NCBI GenBank assembly: GCA_039566865.1
Contig: CM076948.1
Coordinates: forward strand, 12,659,001-12,723,000
Length of the DNA stretch: 64,000 bases
Direction of reading: 5' to 3'
From: Aurelia coerulea
Lineage: Eukaryota > Cnidaria > Scyphozoa > Semaeostomeae > Ulmaridae
The notes below the pieces were generated by a model that made no database searches, was not told where the DNA came from, and saw nothing but the letters and a program-made list of their open reading frames with translations. The translations under genes were made by a program, and so were the position numbers. Shown here piece after piece: positions 15,101 to 30,200 of the stretch; position 1 is the stretch's first letter; every line of letters starts with the position of its first letter.

Positions 15101-18100
15101 ATTGCACTCATCGTTCTTTAAAACTTTAGTTCTGCCAGTTACATCTTTTATAGCACTATATTAGTTGCTGCAGCAACCTTAATTTTAATTACATTTTAGA
15201 TTAACTGCCTAAACAAATATCGATTAATTAAAAGTTTCTTTTCTCAAAGAAAACAAAGTATAAACACAAAAAGTGTGGACTAACGTACTTTAGTAGCTAC
15301 ATTTAATATTATAAACAGTATCGCACTCATCGTTCTTTACAACTTTAGTTCTGTCAGTTACTTCTTTTATAGCACTATATTAGTGCTGCAGCAACCATTC
15401 TTTGAAACATTACTATAGACATTAGTTTTTTCTTTAGTCTCACTTTAGCTTTACTGCATAAACAAACATCGATTAATTAAATGTCTATTTTCTGAGAGAT
15501 AACAGAATATAAACACAAAAAGTGTGGAATAACGTACTTTAGTCTCTACAATTAATACTATTAACAGTATCGCACTCATCGTTCTTTACAACTTTAGTTC
15601 TGCCAGTTACTTCTTTTATAGCACTATATTAGTGCTGCATCAACCATTCTTGGAAACATTAAATAAGACATTAGTTTTTTCTTTAGTCTCACTTTAGCTT
15701 TACTCTATAAATAAACATCGATTATTTAAATATTTATTTTCTCAAAGAAAAAAGAATATAAAGACAAAAAGTGTGGATTAACGTAGTTTAGTAGCTGCAA
15801 TTTATATTATAAGGAGTATTGCACTCATCGTTCTCTAAAACTTTAGTTCTGTCAGTTACTTCTTATATAGCACTACATTAGTGCTGCAGCAACTTTAATT
15901 TTAATTACATTTTAGATTTACTGCATAAACAAATATCGACTAATTAAAAAATTATTTTCTCAAAGAAAACGAAGTATAAAGACTAAACTTGTGGATTAAC
16001 ATACTTTAGTAGTTACAATTTATATTATAAACAGTATTGCACTCATCGTTCTCTAAAACTTTAGTTCTGCCAGTTACTTCTTTTATAGCACTATGTTAGT
16101 TGCTGCAGCAACCTTAATTTTAATTACATTTTAGATTTACTGCATAAACAAATATCGATTAATTAAATGTTTATTTTCTCAAAGAAAACAAAGTATAAAC
16201 ACAAAAAATGGGGACTAACATACTTTAGTATCTGAAATTTATAACATAAAGAGTATTGTACTCATCGTACTTTAAAACTTTAGTTCTGCCAGTTACTTCT
16301 TTTACAGCACTATATTCGTGCTGCAGGAACCATTCTTGGAAACATTACTATAGACATTACTTTTTTCTTTAGGATAATTTTAGCTTTACTGCATAGACGA
16401 ACGTCGATTAATTAAATGTTTATTTTCTGAGAGAAAACAAAATAAAAACACGAAAAACTGTGGATTAACGTATTTTAGTAGCTAAAATTTATATTATAAG
16501 GAGTATTGGACTCGTCGTCCTTCAAAACTTTAGTTCTACCAGTAACTTCTTTTATAGCACTATATTAGTTTCGCAGCAACCATTCTTGGAAACATTACTA
16601 TAGACATTAGTTTTTTCTTTAGTCTCACTTTAGCTTTACTGCATAAACAAATATCGATTATTAAATGTTTATTTTCTCAAAGAAAACAGAATATAAAGGC
16701 AAAAAGTGTGGATTAACGTACTTTAGTAGCTGGAATTTATATTATAAAGAGTATTGCACTCATCGTTCTCTAAAACTTTAGTTCTGCCAGTTACTTCTTT
16801 TATAGCACTATATTAGTTGCTGCAGCAACCCTAATTTTAATTACATTTTAGATTTACTGCATAAACAAATATAGATTAATTAAAAGTTTATTTTCTCAAA
16901 GAAAACAAAGTATAAAGACTAAAAATGTAGATTAACGTACTTTAGTAGTTACAATTTATATTATAAACAGTATTGCACTCATCGTTCTTTACAACTTTAG
17001 TTCTGCCAGTTACTTCTTTTATAGCACTATATTAGTGCTGCATCAACCATTCTTGGAAACATTAAATAAGACATTAGTTTTTTCTTTAGTCTCACTTTAG
17101 CTTTACTCTATAAATAAACATCGATTATTTAAATATTTATTTTCTCAAAGAAAAAAGAATATAAAGACAAAAAGTGTGGATTAACGTAGTTTAGTAGCTG
17201 CAATTTATATTATAAGGAGTATTGCACTCATCGTTCTCTAAAACTTTAGTTCTGTCAGTTACTTCTTATATAGCACTACATTAGTGCTGCAGCAACCTTA
17301 ATTTTAATTACATTTTAGATTTACTGCATAAACAAATATCGACTAATTAAAAGTTTATTTTCTCAAAGAAAACGAAGTATAAAGACTAAACTTGTGGATT
17401 AACATACTTTAGTAGTTACAATTTATATTATAAACAGTATTGCACTCATCGTTCTCTAAAACTTTAGCTCTGCCAGTTACTTCTTTTATAGCACTATGTT
17501 AGTTGCTGCAGCAACCTTAATTTTAATTACATTTTAGATTTACTGCATAAACAAATATCGATTAATTAAATGTTTATTTTCTCAAAGAAAACAAAGTATA
17601 AACACAAAAAATGGGGACTAACATACTTTAGTATCTGAAATTTATAATATAAAGAGTATTGTACTCATCGTACTTTAAAACTTTAGTTCTGCCAGTTCCT
17701 CTTTTTAATGCACTAAATTCGTGCTGCAGGAACCATTCTTGGAAACATTACTATAGACATTACTTTTTTCTTTAGGATAATTTTAGCTTTACTGCATAGA
17801 CAAACGTCGATTAATTAAATGTTTATTTTCTGAGAGAAAACAAAATAAAAACACGAAAAACTGTGGATTAACGTATTTTAGTAGCTAAAATTTATATTAT
17901 AAGGAGTATTGGACTCGTCGTCCTTCAAAACTTTAGTTCTACCAGTAACTTCTTTTATAGCACTATATTAGTTTCGCAGCAACCATTCTTGGAAACATTA
18001 CTATAGACATTAGCTTTTTCTTTCGTATCATTTTAGCTTTACTGCATAGACAAACGTCGATTAATTAAATGTTTATTTTCTGAGAGAAAACAAAATAAAA

Positions 18101-18250
18101 ACACAAAAACTGTGGATTAACGTATTTTAGTAGCTAAAATTTATATTATAAGGAGTATTGGACTCGTCGTCCTTCAAAACCTTAGTTCTACCAGTAACTT
18201 CTTTTATAGCACTATATTAGTTTCGCAGCAACCATTCTTGGAAACATTAC
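12170..18250 (+). repeat. Higher-order repeat zone with 2,046 / 1,902 / 1,403-bp spacings
   Basis: The short-class monomer with TGGGGACTAACAT recurs at 12,261, 14,307, 16,209 and 17,612. Between these positions the same series of variants reappears: GCATAGACAAACGTCGATT, AGTTTCGCAGCAACC and CCCTTTAGTCTG. The shrinking period shows the copies lost monomers or segments relative to one another. Confidence 0.75.
13816..14010 (+). repeat. Monomers shortened by multiple small internal deletions
   Basis: After CTTCTTATATTAGCATTC the sequence runs through all the monomer landmarks in order, but pieces are missing from nearly every one: the CTGCAG block, the TATAGACATTAG spacer, the ATCGATTAATTAAATG block, the GAAAACAGAATA block and the ACGTACTTTAG block. 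One ~249-bp monomer is thereby reduced to roughly 145 bp. The corresponding place in the sister blocks (near 15,880 and 17,270) reads straight through without this extra piece. Confidence 0.75.
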
Positions 18251-21200
18251 TATAGACATTAGCTTTTTCTTTAGTCTCACTTTAGCTTTACTGCATAAAC
18301 AAACGTCGATTAATTAAATGTTTGTTTTCTCAAAGAAAACAGAATATAAACACAAAAAGTGTGGATTAAGGTACTTTAGTAGCTACAATTTATATTATAA
18401 ACAGTATCGCACTCATCGTTCTTTACAACTTTAGTTCTGCCAGTTACTTCTTTTATAGCACAATTTTAGTGCTGCAGCAGCCATTCTTGGAAACATTACT
18501 ATAGACATTAGTTTTTTCTTTAGTCTCACTTTAGCTTTACTGCATAAATAAACATCGATTAATTAACTGTTTATTTTCTCAAAGAAAACAGAATATAAAG
18601 ACTAAAATTGTGGATTAACGTACTTTAGTAGTTACAATTTATATTATAAACAGTATTGCACTCATCGTTCTTTAAAACGTCAGTTCTGCCAGTTACTTCT
18701 TTTAAAGCTCTATATTAGTGCTGCAGCAACCATTTTTGGAAACATTACTATAGACATAAGTTTTCCCTTTAGTCTGTTTTTAGCTTTACTGCATAAACAA
18801 AGATCAATTGATTAAATGTTTATTTTCTGACAGATAACAGAATATAAACACAAAAAGTGTGGACTAACGTAGTTTAGTAGCTGCAATTTATATTATAAGG
18901 AGTATTGCACTCATCGTTCTCTAAAACTTTAGTTCTGTCAGTTACTTCTTATATAGCACTACATTAGTGCTGCAGCAACCATTTTTGGAAACATTACTAT
19001 AGACATAAGTTTTCCCTTTAGTCTGTTTTTAGCTTTACTGCATAAACAAAGATCGATTGATTAAATGTTTATTTTCTGACAGATAACAGAATATAAACAC
19101 AAAAAGTGTGGACTAACGTACTTTAGTAGCTACAATTAATATTATAAACAGTATTGCACTCATCGTTCTTTAAAACTTTAGTTCTGCCAGTTACTTCTTT
19201 TATAGCACTATATTAGTTGCTGCAGCAACCTTAATTTTAATTACATTTTAGATTAACTGCATAAAAAAATATCGATTAATTAAAAGTTTCTTTTCTCAAA
19301 GAAAACAAAGTATAAAGACTAAAATTGTGGATTAACGTACTTTAGTAGTTACAATTTATATTGTAAACAGTATTGCACTCATCGTTCTTTACAACTTTAG
19401 TTCTGCCAGTTACTTCTTTTATAGCACTATATTAGTGCTGCAGAAACCATTCTTGGAAACATTAAATAAGACATTAGTTTTTTTTTAGTCTCACTTTAGT
19501 TTTACTCTATAAATAAACATCGATTAATCATATGTTTATTTTCTCAAAGAAAACAGAATATAAAGACAAAAAGTGTGGATTAACGTACTTTAGTAGCTGT
19601 AATTTATATTTTAAAGAGTATTGCACTCATTGTTCTTTGCAACTTTAGTTCTGCCAGTTACTTCTTTTATAGCACTCTATTCGTGCTGCAGCAACCATTC
19701 TTGGAAAAATTACTATAGACATTAGTTTTTTCTTTAGGATAATTTTAGCTTTACTGCATAAACAAACATCGATTAATTAAATGTTTATTTTCTGAGAGAA
19801 AACAAAATAAAAACACAAAAACTGTGGATTAACGTATTTTAGTAGCTAAAATTTATATTGTAAACAGTATTGCACTCATCGTTCTTTACAACTTTAGTTC
19901 TGCCAGTTACTTCTTTTATAGCACTATATTAGTGCTGCAGCAACCATTCTTGGAAACATTAAATAAGACATTAGTTTTTTCTTTAGTCTCACTTTAGCTT
20001 TACTCTATAAATAAACATCGATTAATTAAATGTTTATTTTCTCAAAGAAAAAAGGAATATAAAGACAAAAAGTGTGGATTAACGTACTTTAGTAGCTGCA
20101 ATTTATATTATAAACAGTATCGCACTCATCGTTCTTTACAACTTTAGTTCTGCCAGTTACTTCTTTTAAAGCTCTATAATAGTGCTGCAGCAACCATTTT
20201 TGGAAACATTACTATAGACATAAGTTTTCCCTTTAGTCTGTTTTTAGCTTTACTGCATAAACAAACATCGATTGATTAAATGTTTATTTTCTGACAGATA
20301 ACTGAATATAAACACAAAAAGTGTGGACTAACGTACTTTAGTAGCTACAATTAATATTATAAACAGTATTGCACTCATCGTTCTTTAAAACTTTAGTTCT
20401 GTCAGTTACTTCTTTTATAGCTCTATATTAGTGCTGCAGCAACCATTTTTGGAAACATTATTATAGACATTAGTTTTTTCTTTAGTCTCACTTTAGCTTT
20501 ACTGCATAAACAAACATCGATTAATTAAATGTTTATTTTCTCAAAGAAAAAAGGAATATAAAGACAAAAAGTGTGGATTAACGTACTTTAGTAGCTGCAA
20601 TTTATATAATAAACAGTATCGCACTCATCGTTCTTTACAACTTTAGTTCTGCCAGTTACTTCTTTTAAAGCTCTATAATAGTGCTGCAGCAACCATTTTT
20701 GGAAACATTACTATAGACATAAGTTTTCCCTTTAGTCTGTTTTTAGCTTTACTGCATAAACAAACATCGATTGATTAAATGTTTATTTTCTGACAGATAA
20801 CTGAATATAAACACAAAAAGTGTGGACTAACGTACTTTAGTAGCTACAATTAATATTATAAACAGTATTGCACTCATCGTTCTTTAAAACTTTAGTTCTG
20901 TCAGTTACTTCTTTTATAGCACTATATTAGTGCTGCAGCAACCATTCTTGGAAACATTAAATAAGACATTAGATTTTTCTTTAGTTTCACTTTAGTTTTA
21001 CTCTACAAATAAACATCGATTAATTAAATGTTTATTTTCTCAAAGAAAACAGAATATAAAGACAAAAAGTGTGGATTAACGTACTTTAGTAGCTGCAATT
21101 TATATTATAAGGAGTATTGCACTCATCGTTCTCTAAAACTTTAGTTCTGTCAGTTACTTCTTTTATAGCACTATATTAGTTGCTGCAGCAACCTTAATTT

Positions 21201-24200
21201 TAATTACATTTTAGATTTACAGCATAAACAAATATCGATTAATTAAATGTTTATTTTCTCAAAGAAAACAAAGTATAAACACAAAAAATGGGGACTAACA
21301 TACTTTAGTATCTGAAATTTATAATATAAAGAGTATTGTACTCATCGTACTTTAAAACTTCAATTCTGCCAGTTACATCTTTTATAGCTCTATATTAGTG
21401 CTGCAGCAACCATTTTTGGAAACATTATTATAGACATTAGTTTTTTCTTTAGTCTCACTTTAGCTTTACTGCATAAATAAACATCGATTAATTAAATGTT
21501 TATTTTCTCAAAGAAAACATAATAAAAAGACCAAAATTGTGGATTAACTTACTTTAGTAGCTACAATTTATACTATTAACAGTAGTGCACTCATCGTTCT
21601 TTACAACTTTAGTTCTGCTAGTTACTTCTTTTATAGCACTATATTAGTGCTGCAGCAACCATTCTTGGAAACATTAAATAAGACATCAGATTTTTTTTTA
21701 GTCTCACTTTAGCTTTACTCTACAAATAAACATCGATTAATTAAATGTTTATTTTCTCAAAGAAAACGGAATATAAAGACAAAAAGTGTGGATTAACGTA
21801 CTTTAGTAGCTGCAATTTATATTATAAGGACTATTGCACTCATCGTTCTCTAAAACTTTAGTTCTGTCAGTTACTTCTTTTATAGCAGTATATTAGTTGC
21901 TGCAGCAACCTTAATTTTAATTACATTTTAGATTTACTGCATAAACAAATATCGATTAATTAAATGTTTATCTTCTCAAAGAAAACAAAGTATAAACACA
22001 AAAAATGGGGCCTAACATACTTTAGTATCTGAAATTTATAATATAAAGAGTATTGTACTCATCGTACTTTAAAACTTTAGTTCTGCCAGTTACTTCTTTT
22101 ATAGCACTATATTCGTGCTGCAGCAACCATTCTTGGAAACATTACTATAGACATTAGTTTTTTCTTTAGGATAATTTTAGCTTTACTGCATAAACAAACA
22201 TCGATTAATTAAAAGTTTTTTTTTCCTGAGAGAAAACAAAATAAAAACACAAAAACTGTGGATTAACGTATTTTAGTAACTAAAATTTATATTATAAGGA
22301 GTATTGGACTCGTCGTCCTTCAAAACTTTAGTTCTACCAGTAACTTCTTTTATAGCACTATATTAGTTTCGAAGCAACCATTCTTGGAAACATTACTATA
22401 GACATTAGCTTTTTCTTTCGTATCATTTTAGCTTTACTGCATAGACAAACGTCGATTAATTAAATGTTTATTTTCTCAAAGAATACAGAATATAAAAACA
22501 AAAAGTGTGGATTAAGGTACTTTAGTAGCTACAATTTATACTATTAATAGTATCGCACTCATCGTTCTTTACAACTTTAGTTCTGCCAGTTACTTCTTTT
22601 ATAGCACAATATTAGTGCTGCAGCAACTATTCTTGGAAACATTACTATAGACATTAGTTTTTTCGTTAGTCTCACTTTAGCTTTACTGCATAAACAAACA
22701 TCGATTCATTAAATGTTTATTTTCTCAAAGAAAACAGAATATAAAGACTAAAATTGTGGATTAACGTACTTTAGTAGTTACAATTTATATTATAAACAGT
22801 ATTGCACTCATCGTTCTTTAAAACGTCAGTTCTGCCAGTTACTTCTTTTATAGCACTATATTAGTGCTGCAGCAACTATTCTTGGAAACATTACTATAGA
22901 CATTAGTTTTTTCTTTAGTCTCACTTTAGCTTTACTGCATAAACAAACATCGATTAATTAAATGTTTATTTTCTCGAAGAAAACAGAATATAAAGACAAA
23001 AAGTGTGGATTAACGTACCTTAGTATCTGAAATTTATAATATAAAGAGTATTGTACTCATCGTACTTTAAAACTTTACTTCTGCCAGTTACTTCTTTTAT
23101 AGCACTATATTAGTGCTGCATCAACCATTTTTGGAAACATTACTGTAGACATAAGTTTTCTCTTTAGTCTGTTTATAGCTTTACTGCATAAACAAACATC
23201 GATTAATTAAATGTTTTTTTTCTGAGAGATAACAGAATATAAACACAAAAAATGTGGAATAACGTACTTTAGTAGCTAAAATTTATACTAAAAACAGTAT
23301 TGCACTCATCGTTCTTTAAAACATCAGTTCTGCCAGTTACTTCTTTTATAGCACTATATTAGTGCTGCAGCAACCATTCTTGGAAACATTAAATAAGACA
23401 TTAGTTTTTTCTTTAGTCTCACTTTAGCTTTAGTCTATAAATAAACATCGATTAATTAAATGTTTATTTTCTCAAAGAAAACAGAAAATAAAGACAAAAA
23501 GTGTGGATTAACGTACTTTAGTAGCTGCAATTTATATTATAAGGAGTATTGCACTCATCATACTTTAAAACTTTACTTCTGCCAGTTACTTCTTTTATAG
23601 CACTATATTAGTGCTGCAGCAACCATTCTTGAGAACATTACTATAGACATTAGTTTTTTCTTTAGTCTCACATTAGCTTTACTGCATAAACAAACATCGA
23701 TTAATTAAGTGTTTATTTTCTCAAAGAAAACAGAATATAAAGACCAAAATTGTAGATTAACGTACTTTAGTAGTTACAGTTTATATTATGAATAGTATTG
23801 CACTCATCGTTCTTTAAAACTTTAGTTCTGCAAGTTACTTCTTTTATAGCACAATATTAGTGCTGCAGCAACTATTATTGGAAACATTACTATAGACATT
23901 AGTTTTTTCTTTAGTCTCACTTTAGCTTTACTGCATAAATAAACATCGATTAATTAAATGTTTATTTTCTCATAGAAAACATAATAAAAAGACCAAAATT
24001 GTGGATTAACTTACTTTAGTAGTTACAATTTATATTATAAATAGTATCGCACTCATCGTTCTTTACAACTTTAGTTCTGCCAGTTACTTCTTTTATAGCA
24101 CTATATTAGTGCTGCAGCAACCATTCTTGGAAACATTACTATAGACATTAGTTTTTTCTTTAGTCTCACTTTAGCTTTACTGCATAAACAAACATCGATT

Positions 24201-27200
24201 AATTAAATGTTTATTTTCTGAGAGATAACAGAATATAAACACAAAAAGTGTGCAATAAAGTACTTTAGTAGCTACAATTTACACTATTAAGAGTATTGCA
24301 CACATCGTTCTTTACAACTTTAGTTCTGCCAGTAACTTCTTTTATAGCACTATATTAGTTTCGAAGCAACTATTCTAGGAAACATTAAATAAGACATTAG
24401 TTTTTTCTTTAGTCTCACTTTAGCTTTACTCTATAAATAAACATCGATTAATTAAATGTTTATTTTCTCAAAGAAAACAGAATATAAAGACCAAAATTGT
24501 GGATTAACGTACTTTAGTAGTTACAATTTATATTGTGAATAGTATTGCACTCATCGTTCTTTAAAACTTTAGTTCTGCAAGTTACTTCTTTTATAGCACT
24601 ATATTAATGCTGCAGCAACTATTCTTGGAAACATTACTATAGACATTAGTTTTTTCTTTAGTCTCACCTTAGCTTTATTGCATAAACAAACGTCGATTAA
24701 TGAAATGTTTATTTTCTCAAAGAAAACAGAATATAAACACAATAAGTGTGGATTAAGGTACTTTAGTAGCTACAATTTATATTATAAACAGTATCGCTCT
24801 CATCGTTCTTTACAACTTTAGTTCTGCCAGTTACTTCTTTTATAGCACAATATTAGTGCTGCAGCAACCATTCTTGGAAACATTACTATAGACATAAGTT
24901 TTCCCTTTAGTCTGTTTTTAGCTTTACTGCATAAATAAACATCGATTGATTAAATGTTTATTTTCTGACAGATAACAGAATATAAACACAAAAAGTGTGG
25001 ACTAACGTACTTTAGTAGCTACAATTAATATTATAAACAGTATTGCACTCATCGTTCTCTAAAACTTTAGTTCTGCCAGTTACTTCTTTTATAGCACTAT
25101 ATTAGTTGCTGCAGCAACCTTAATTTTAGTTACATTTTAGATTTGCTGCATAAACAAATATCGATTAATTAAAAGTTTATTTTCTCAAAGAAAACAAAGT
25201 ATAAAGACTAAAATTGTGGATTAACGTACTTTAGTAGTTACAATTGATATTATAAACAGTATTGCACTCATCGTTCTTTAAAACTTCAGTTCTGCCAGTT
25301 ACTTCTTTTATAGCTCTTTATTAGTGCTGCAGCAACCATTCTTGGAAACATTAGTATAGAGATTACTTTTTTCTTTAGTCAGATTTTAGCTTTACTGCAT
25401 AAACAACTATCGGTCAATTAAATGTTTATTTTCTCAAAGAAAACAAAGTATAAAGACTAAAATTGTGGATTAACGTACTTTAGTAGTTACAATTGATATT
25501 ATAAACAGTATTGCACTCATCGTTCTTTAAAACTTCAGTTCTGCCAGTTACTTCTTTTATAGCTCGATATTAGTGCTGCAGCAACCATTTTTGGAAACAT
25601 TACTGTAGACATTAATTTTACCTTTAGTCTCACTTTAGCTTTACTGCATAAACAAACATCGATTAATTAAGTGTTTATTTTCTCAAAGAAAACAGAATAT
25701 AAAGACCAAAGTTGTGGATTAACGTACTTTAGTAGTCACAATTTAAATTATGAATAGTATTGCACTCATCGTTCTTTAAAACTTTAGTTCTGCGAGTTAC
25801 TTCTTTTATAGCACTATATTAGTTCTGCAGCAACAATTCTTGGAAATATTACTATAGACATTAGTTTTTTCTTTAGTCTCACTTTAGCTTTAATGCATAA
25901 ACAAACATCGATTATTAAATGTTTATTTTCTCAAAGAAAACAGAATATAAAGGCAAAAAGTGTGAATGAACGTACTTCAGTAGCTAGAATTTATATTATA
26001 AAGAGTATTGCACTAATCGTTCTCTAAAACGTTAGTTCTTCCAGTTACTTCTTTTATAGCTCTATATAGTGCTGCAGCAACCATTTTTGGAAACATAACG
26101 GTAGACATTAATTTTTCCTTTAGTCTCACTTTAGCTTTACTGCATAAACAAACATCGATTAATTAAATGTTTATTTTCTCAAAGAAAACAGAATATAAAG
26201 ACCAAAATTGTGGATTAACGTACTTTCGTAAGTTACAATTTATATTATGAATAGTATTGCACTCATCGTTCTTTAAAACTTTAGTTCTGCAAGTTACTTC
26301 TTTTATATAGCACTATATTCGTGCTGCAGCAACCATTCTTGGAAACATTACTATAGACATTAGTTTTTTCTCTAGGATAATTTTAGCTTTACTGCATAAA
26401 AAAACATCGATTAATTAAATGTTTATTTTCTGAGAGAAAACAAAATAAAAACACAAAAACTTTGGATTAACGTATTTTAGTAACTAAAATATATATTATA
26501 AGGAGTATTGGACTCGTCGTCCTTCAAAACTTTAGTTCTACTAGTTACTTCTTTTATAGCACTATATTAGTTTCGCAGCAACCATTCTTGGAAACATTGC
26601 TATAGACATAAGTTTTCCCTTTAGTCTGTTTATAGCTTTACTGCATAAACAAACATCGATTAATTAAATGTTTTTTTTCTGAGAGATAACAGAATATAAA
26701 CACAAAAAGTGTGGAATAACGTACTTTAGTAGCTAAAATTTATACTAAAAACAGTACTGCACTCATCGTTCTTAAAAACTTCAGTTCTGCCAGTTACTTC
26801 TTTTATAGCACTATATTAGTGCTGCAGCAACCATTCTTGGAAACATTAAATAAGACATTAGTTTTTTCTTTAGTCTCACTTTAGCTTTAGTCTATAAATA
26901 AACATCGATTAATTAAATGTTTATTTTCTCAAAGAAAACAGAATATAAAGACAAAAAGTGTGGATTAACTTACTTTATTAGCTGCAATTTATATTATAAG
27001 GAGTATTGCACTCATCGTACTTTAAAACTTTACTTCTGCCAGTTACTTCTTTTATAGCACTATATTAGTGCTGCAGCAACCATTTTTTGAAACATTACTA
27101 TAGACATTAGTTTTTTCTTTAGTCTCACATTAGCTTTACTGCATAAACAAACATCGATTAATTAAGTGTTTATTTTCTCAAAGAAAACAGAAAATAAAGA

Positions 27201-30200
27201 CCAAAATTGTAGATTAACGTACTTTAGTAGTTACAGTTTATATTATGAATAGTATTGCACTCATCGTTCTTTAAAACTTTAGTTCTGCAAGTTACTTCTT
27301 TTATAGGACTATATTAGTGCTGCAGCAACTATTATTGGAAACATTACTATAGACATTAGTTTTTTCTTTAGTCTCACCTTAGCTTTACTGCATAAACAAA
27401 CATCGATTAATTAAATGTTTATTTTCTCGAAGAAAACAGAATATAAAGGCAAAAAGTGTGGATTAACGTACTTTAGTAGCTTGAATTTATATTATAAAGA
27501 GTATTACACTCAACGTTCTCTAAAACTTTAGTTCTGCCAGTTACTTCTTTTATAGCACTATATTAGTTGCTGCAGCAACCTTACTTTTAATTACATTTTA
27601 GATTTACTGCATAAACAAATATCGATTAATTAAAAGTTTATTTTCTCAAAGAAAACATAGCATAAAGACTAAAATTGTGGATTAACGTACTTTAGTAGCT
27701 ACAATTTATATTATAAACAGTATTGCACTCATCGTCCTTCAAAACTTTAGTTCTACCAGTAACTTCTTTTATAGCACTATATTAGTTTCGCAGCAACCAT
27801 TCTTGGAAACATTACTATAGACATTAGCTTTTTTTTAGTATCATTTTAGCTTTACTGCATAAACAAACGTCGATTAATTAAATATTTATTTTCTCAAAGA
27901 AAACAGAATATAAACACAATAAGTGTGGATTAAGGTACTTTAGTAGCTACAATTTATATTATAAACAGTATCGCTCTCATCGTTCTTTACAACTTTAGTT
28001 CTGCCAGTTACTTCTTTTATAGCACAATATTAGTGCTGCAGCAACCATTCTTGGAAACATTACTATAGACATAAGTTTTCCCTTTAGTCTGTTTTTAGCT
28101 TTACTGCATAAACAAACATCGATTGATTAAATGTTTATTTTCTGACAGATAACAGAATATAAACACAAAAAGTGTGGACTAACGTACTTTAGTAGCTAAA
28201 ATTAATATTATAAACAGTATTGCACTCATCGCTCTCTAAAACTTTAGTTCTGCCAGTTACTTCTTTTATAGCACTATATTAGTTGCTGCAGCAACCTTAA
28301 TTTTAGTTACATTTTAGATTTACTGCATAAACAAACATCGGTCAATTAAATGTTTATTTTCTCAAAGAAAACAAAGTATAAAGACTGAAATTGTGGATTA
28401 ACGTACTTTAGTAGTTACAATTGATATTATAAACAGTATTGCACTCATCGTTCTTTAAAACTTCAGTTCTGCCAGTTACTTCTTTTATAGCTCTATATTA
28501 GTGCTGCAGCAACCATTTTTGGAAACATTACTGTAGACATTAATTTTACCTTTAGTCTCACTTTAGCTTTACTGCATAAACAATCATCGATTAATTAAAT
28601 GTTTATTTTCTCGAAGAAAACAGAATATAAAGACAAAAAGTGTGGATTAACGTACTTTAGTGGTTACAATTTATATTATGAATAGTATTGCACTCATCGT
28701 ACTTTTATACTTTACTTCTGCCAGTTACTTCTTTTATAGCACTATATTAGTGAGGCAGCAACCATTTTTGGAAACATTACTATAGACATTAGTTTTTTCT
28801 CTAGTCTCACTTTAGCTTTACTGCATAAACAAACATCGATTATTAAATGTTTATTTTCTCAAAGAAAACAGAATATAAAGGCAAAAAGTGTGGATTAACG
28901 TACTTTAGTAGCTGGAATTTATATTATAAAGAGTATTGCACTCATCGTTCTCTAAAACTTTAGTTCTGGCAGTTACTTCTTTTATAGCACTATATTAATT
29001 GCTGCAGCAACCCTAATTTTAATTACATTTTAGATTTACTGTATAAACAAATATCGATTAATTAAAAGTTTATTTTCTCAAAGAAAACAAAGTATAAAGA
29101 CTAAAATTGTGGATTAACGTACTTTAGTAGTTACAATTTATATTATAAACAGTATTGCACTCATCGTTCTTTAAAACTTCAGTTCTGCCAGTTACTTCTT
29201 TTATAGCACAATATTAGTGCTGCAGCAACCATTCTTGGAAACATTACTATAGACATTAGTTTTTTCTCTAGTCTCACTTTAGCTTTACTGCATAAACAAA
29301 CATCGATTGATTAAATGTTTATTTTCTGACAGATAACAGAATATAAACAAAAAAAGTGTGGACTAACGTACTTTAGGAGCTACAATTAATATTATAAACA
29401 GTATTGCACTCATCGTTCTCTAAAACTTTAGTTCTGCCAGTTACTTCTTTTATAGCACTATATTAGTTGCTGCAGCAACCTTAATTTTAATTACATTTTA
29501 GATTTACTGCATAAACAAATATCGATTAATTAAAAGTTTATTTTCTCAAAGAAAACAAGGTATAAAGACTAAAATTTTGGATTAACGTACTTTAGTAGTT
29601 ACAATTTATATTATAAACAGTATTGCACTCATCGTTCTTTAAATTTTCAGTTCTGCCAGTTACTTCTTTTATAGCTCTATATTAGTGCTGCAGCAACTAT
29701 TCTTGGAAACATTACTATAGACATTAGTTTTTTCTTTAGTCTCACTTTAGCTTTACTGCATAAATAAAAATCGATTAATTAAATGTTTATTTTCTCAAAG
29801 AAAACAGAATAAAAAGATCAAAATTGTGGATTAACGTACTTTAGTAGTTACAATTTATATTATAAATAGTATCGCACTCATCGTTCTTTACAACTTTAGT
29901 TCTGCCAGTTACTTCTTTTATAGCACTATATTAGTGCTGCAGTAACTATTTTTGGAAACATTACTATAGACATTAGTTTTTTCTTTAGTCTCAATTTAGC
30001 TTTACTGCATAAACAAACATTGGTAAATTATAAGTTTATTTTCTCAAAGAAAACAAAATATAAACACAAAAAAATTGCGATTAACGTACTTTAGTAGTTA
30101 CAATTTATGTTATAAACAGTATTGCACTCATCGTTCTTTAAAACTTCAGTTACGCCAGTTACTTCTTTTATAGCTCTATATTAGTGCTGGAGCAACCATT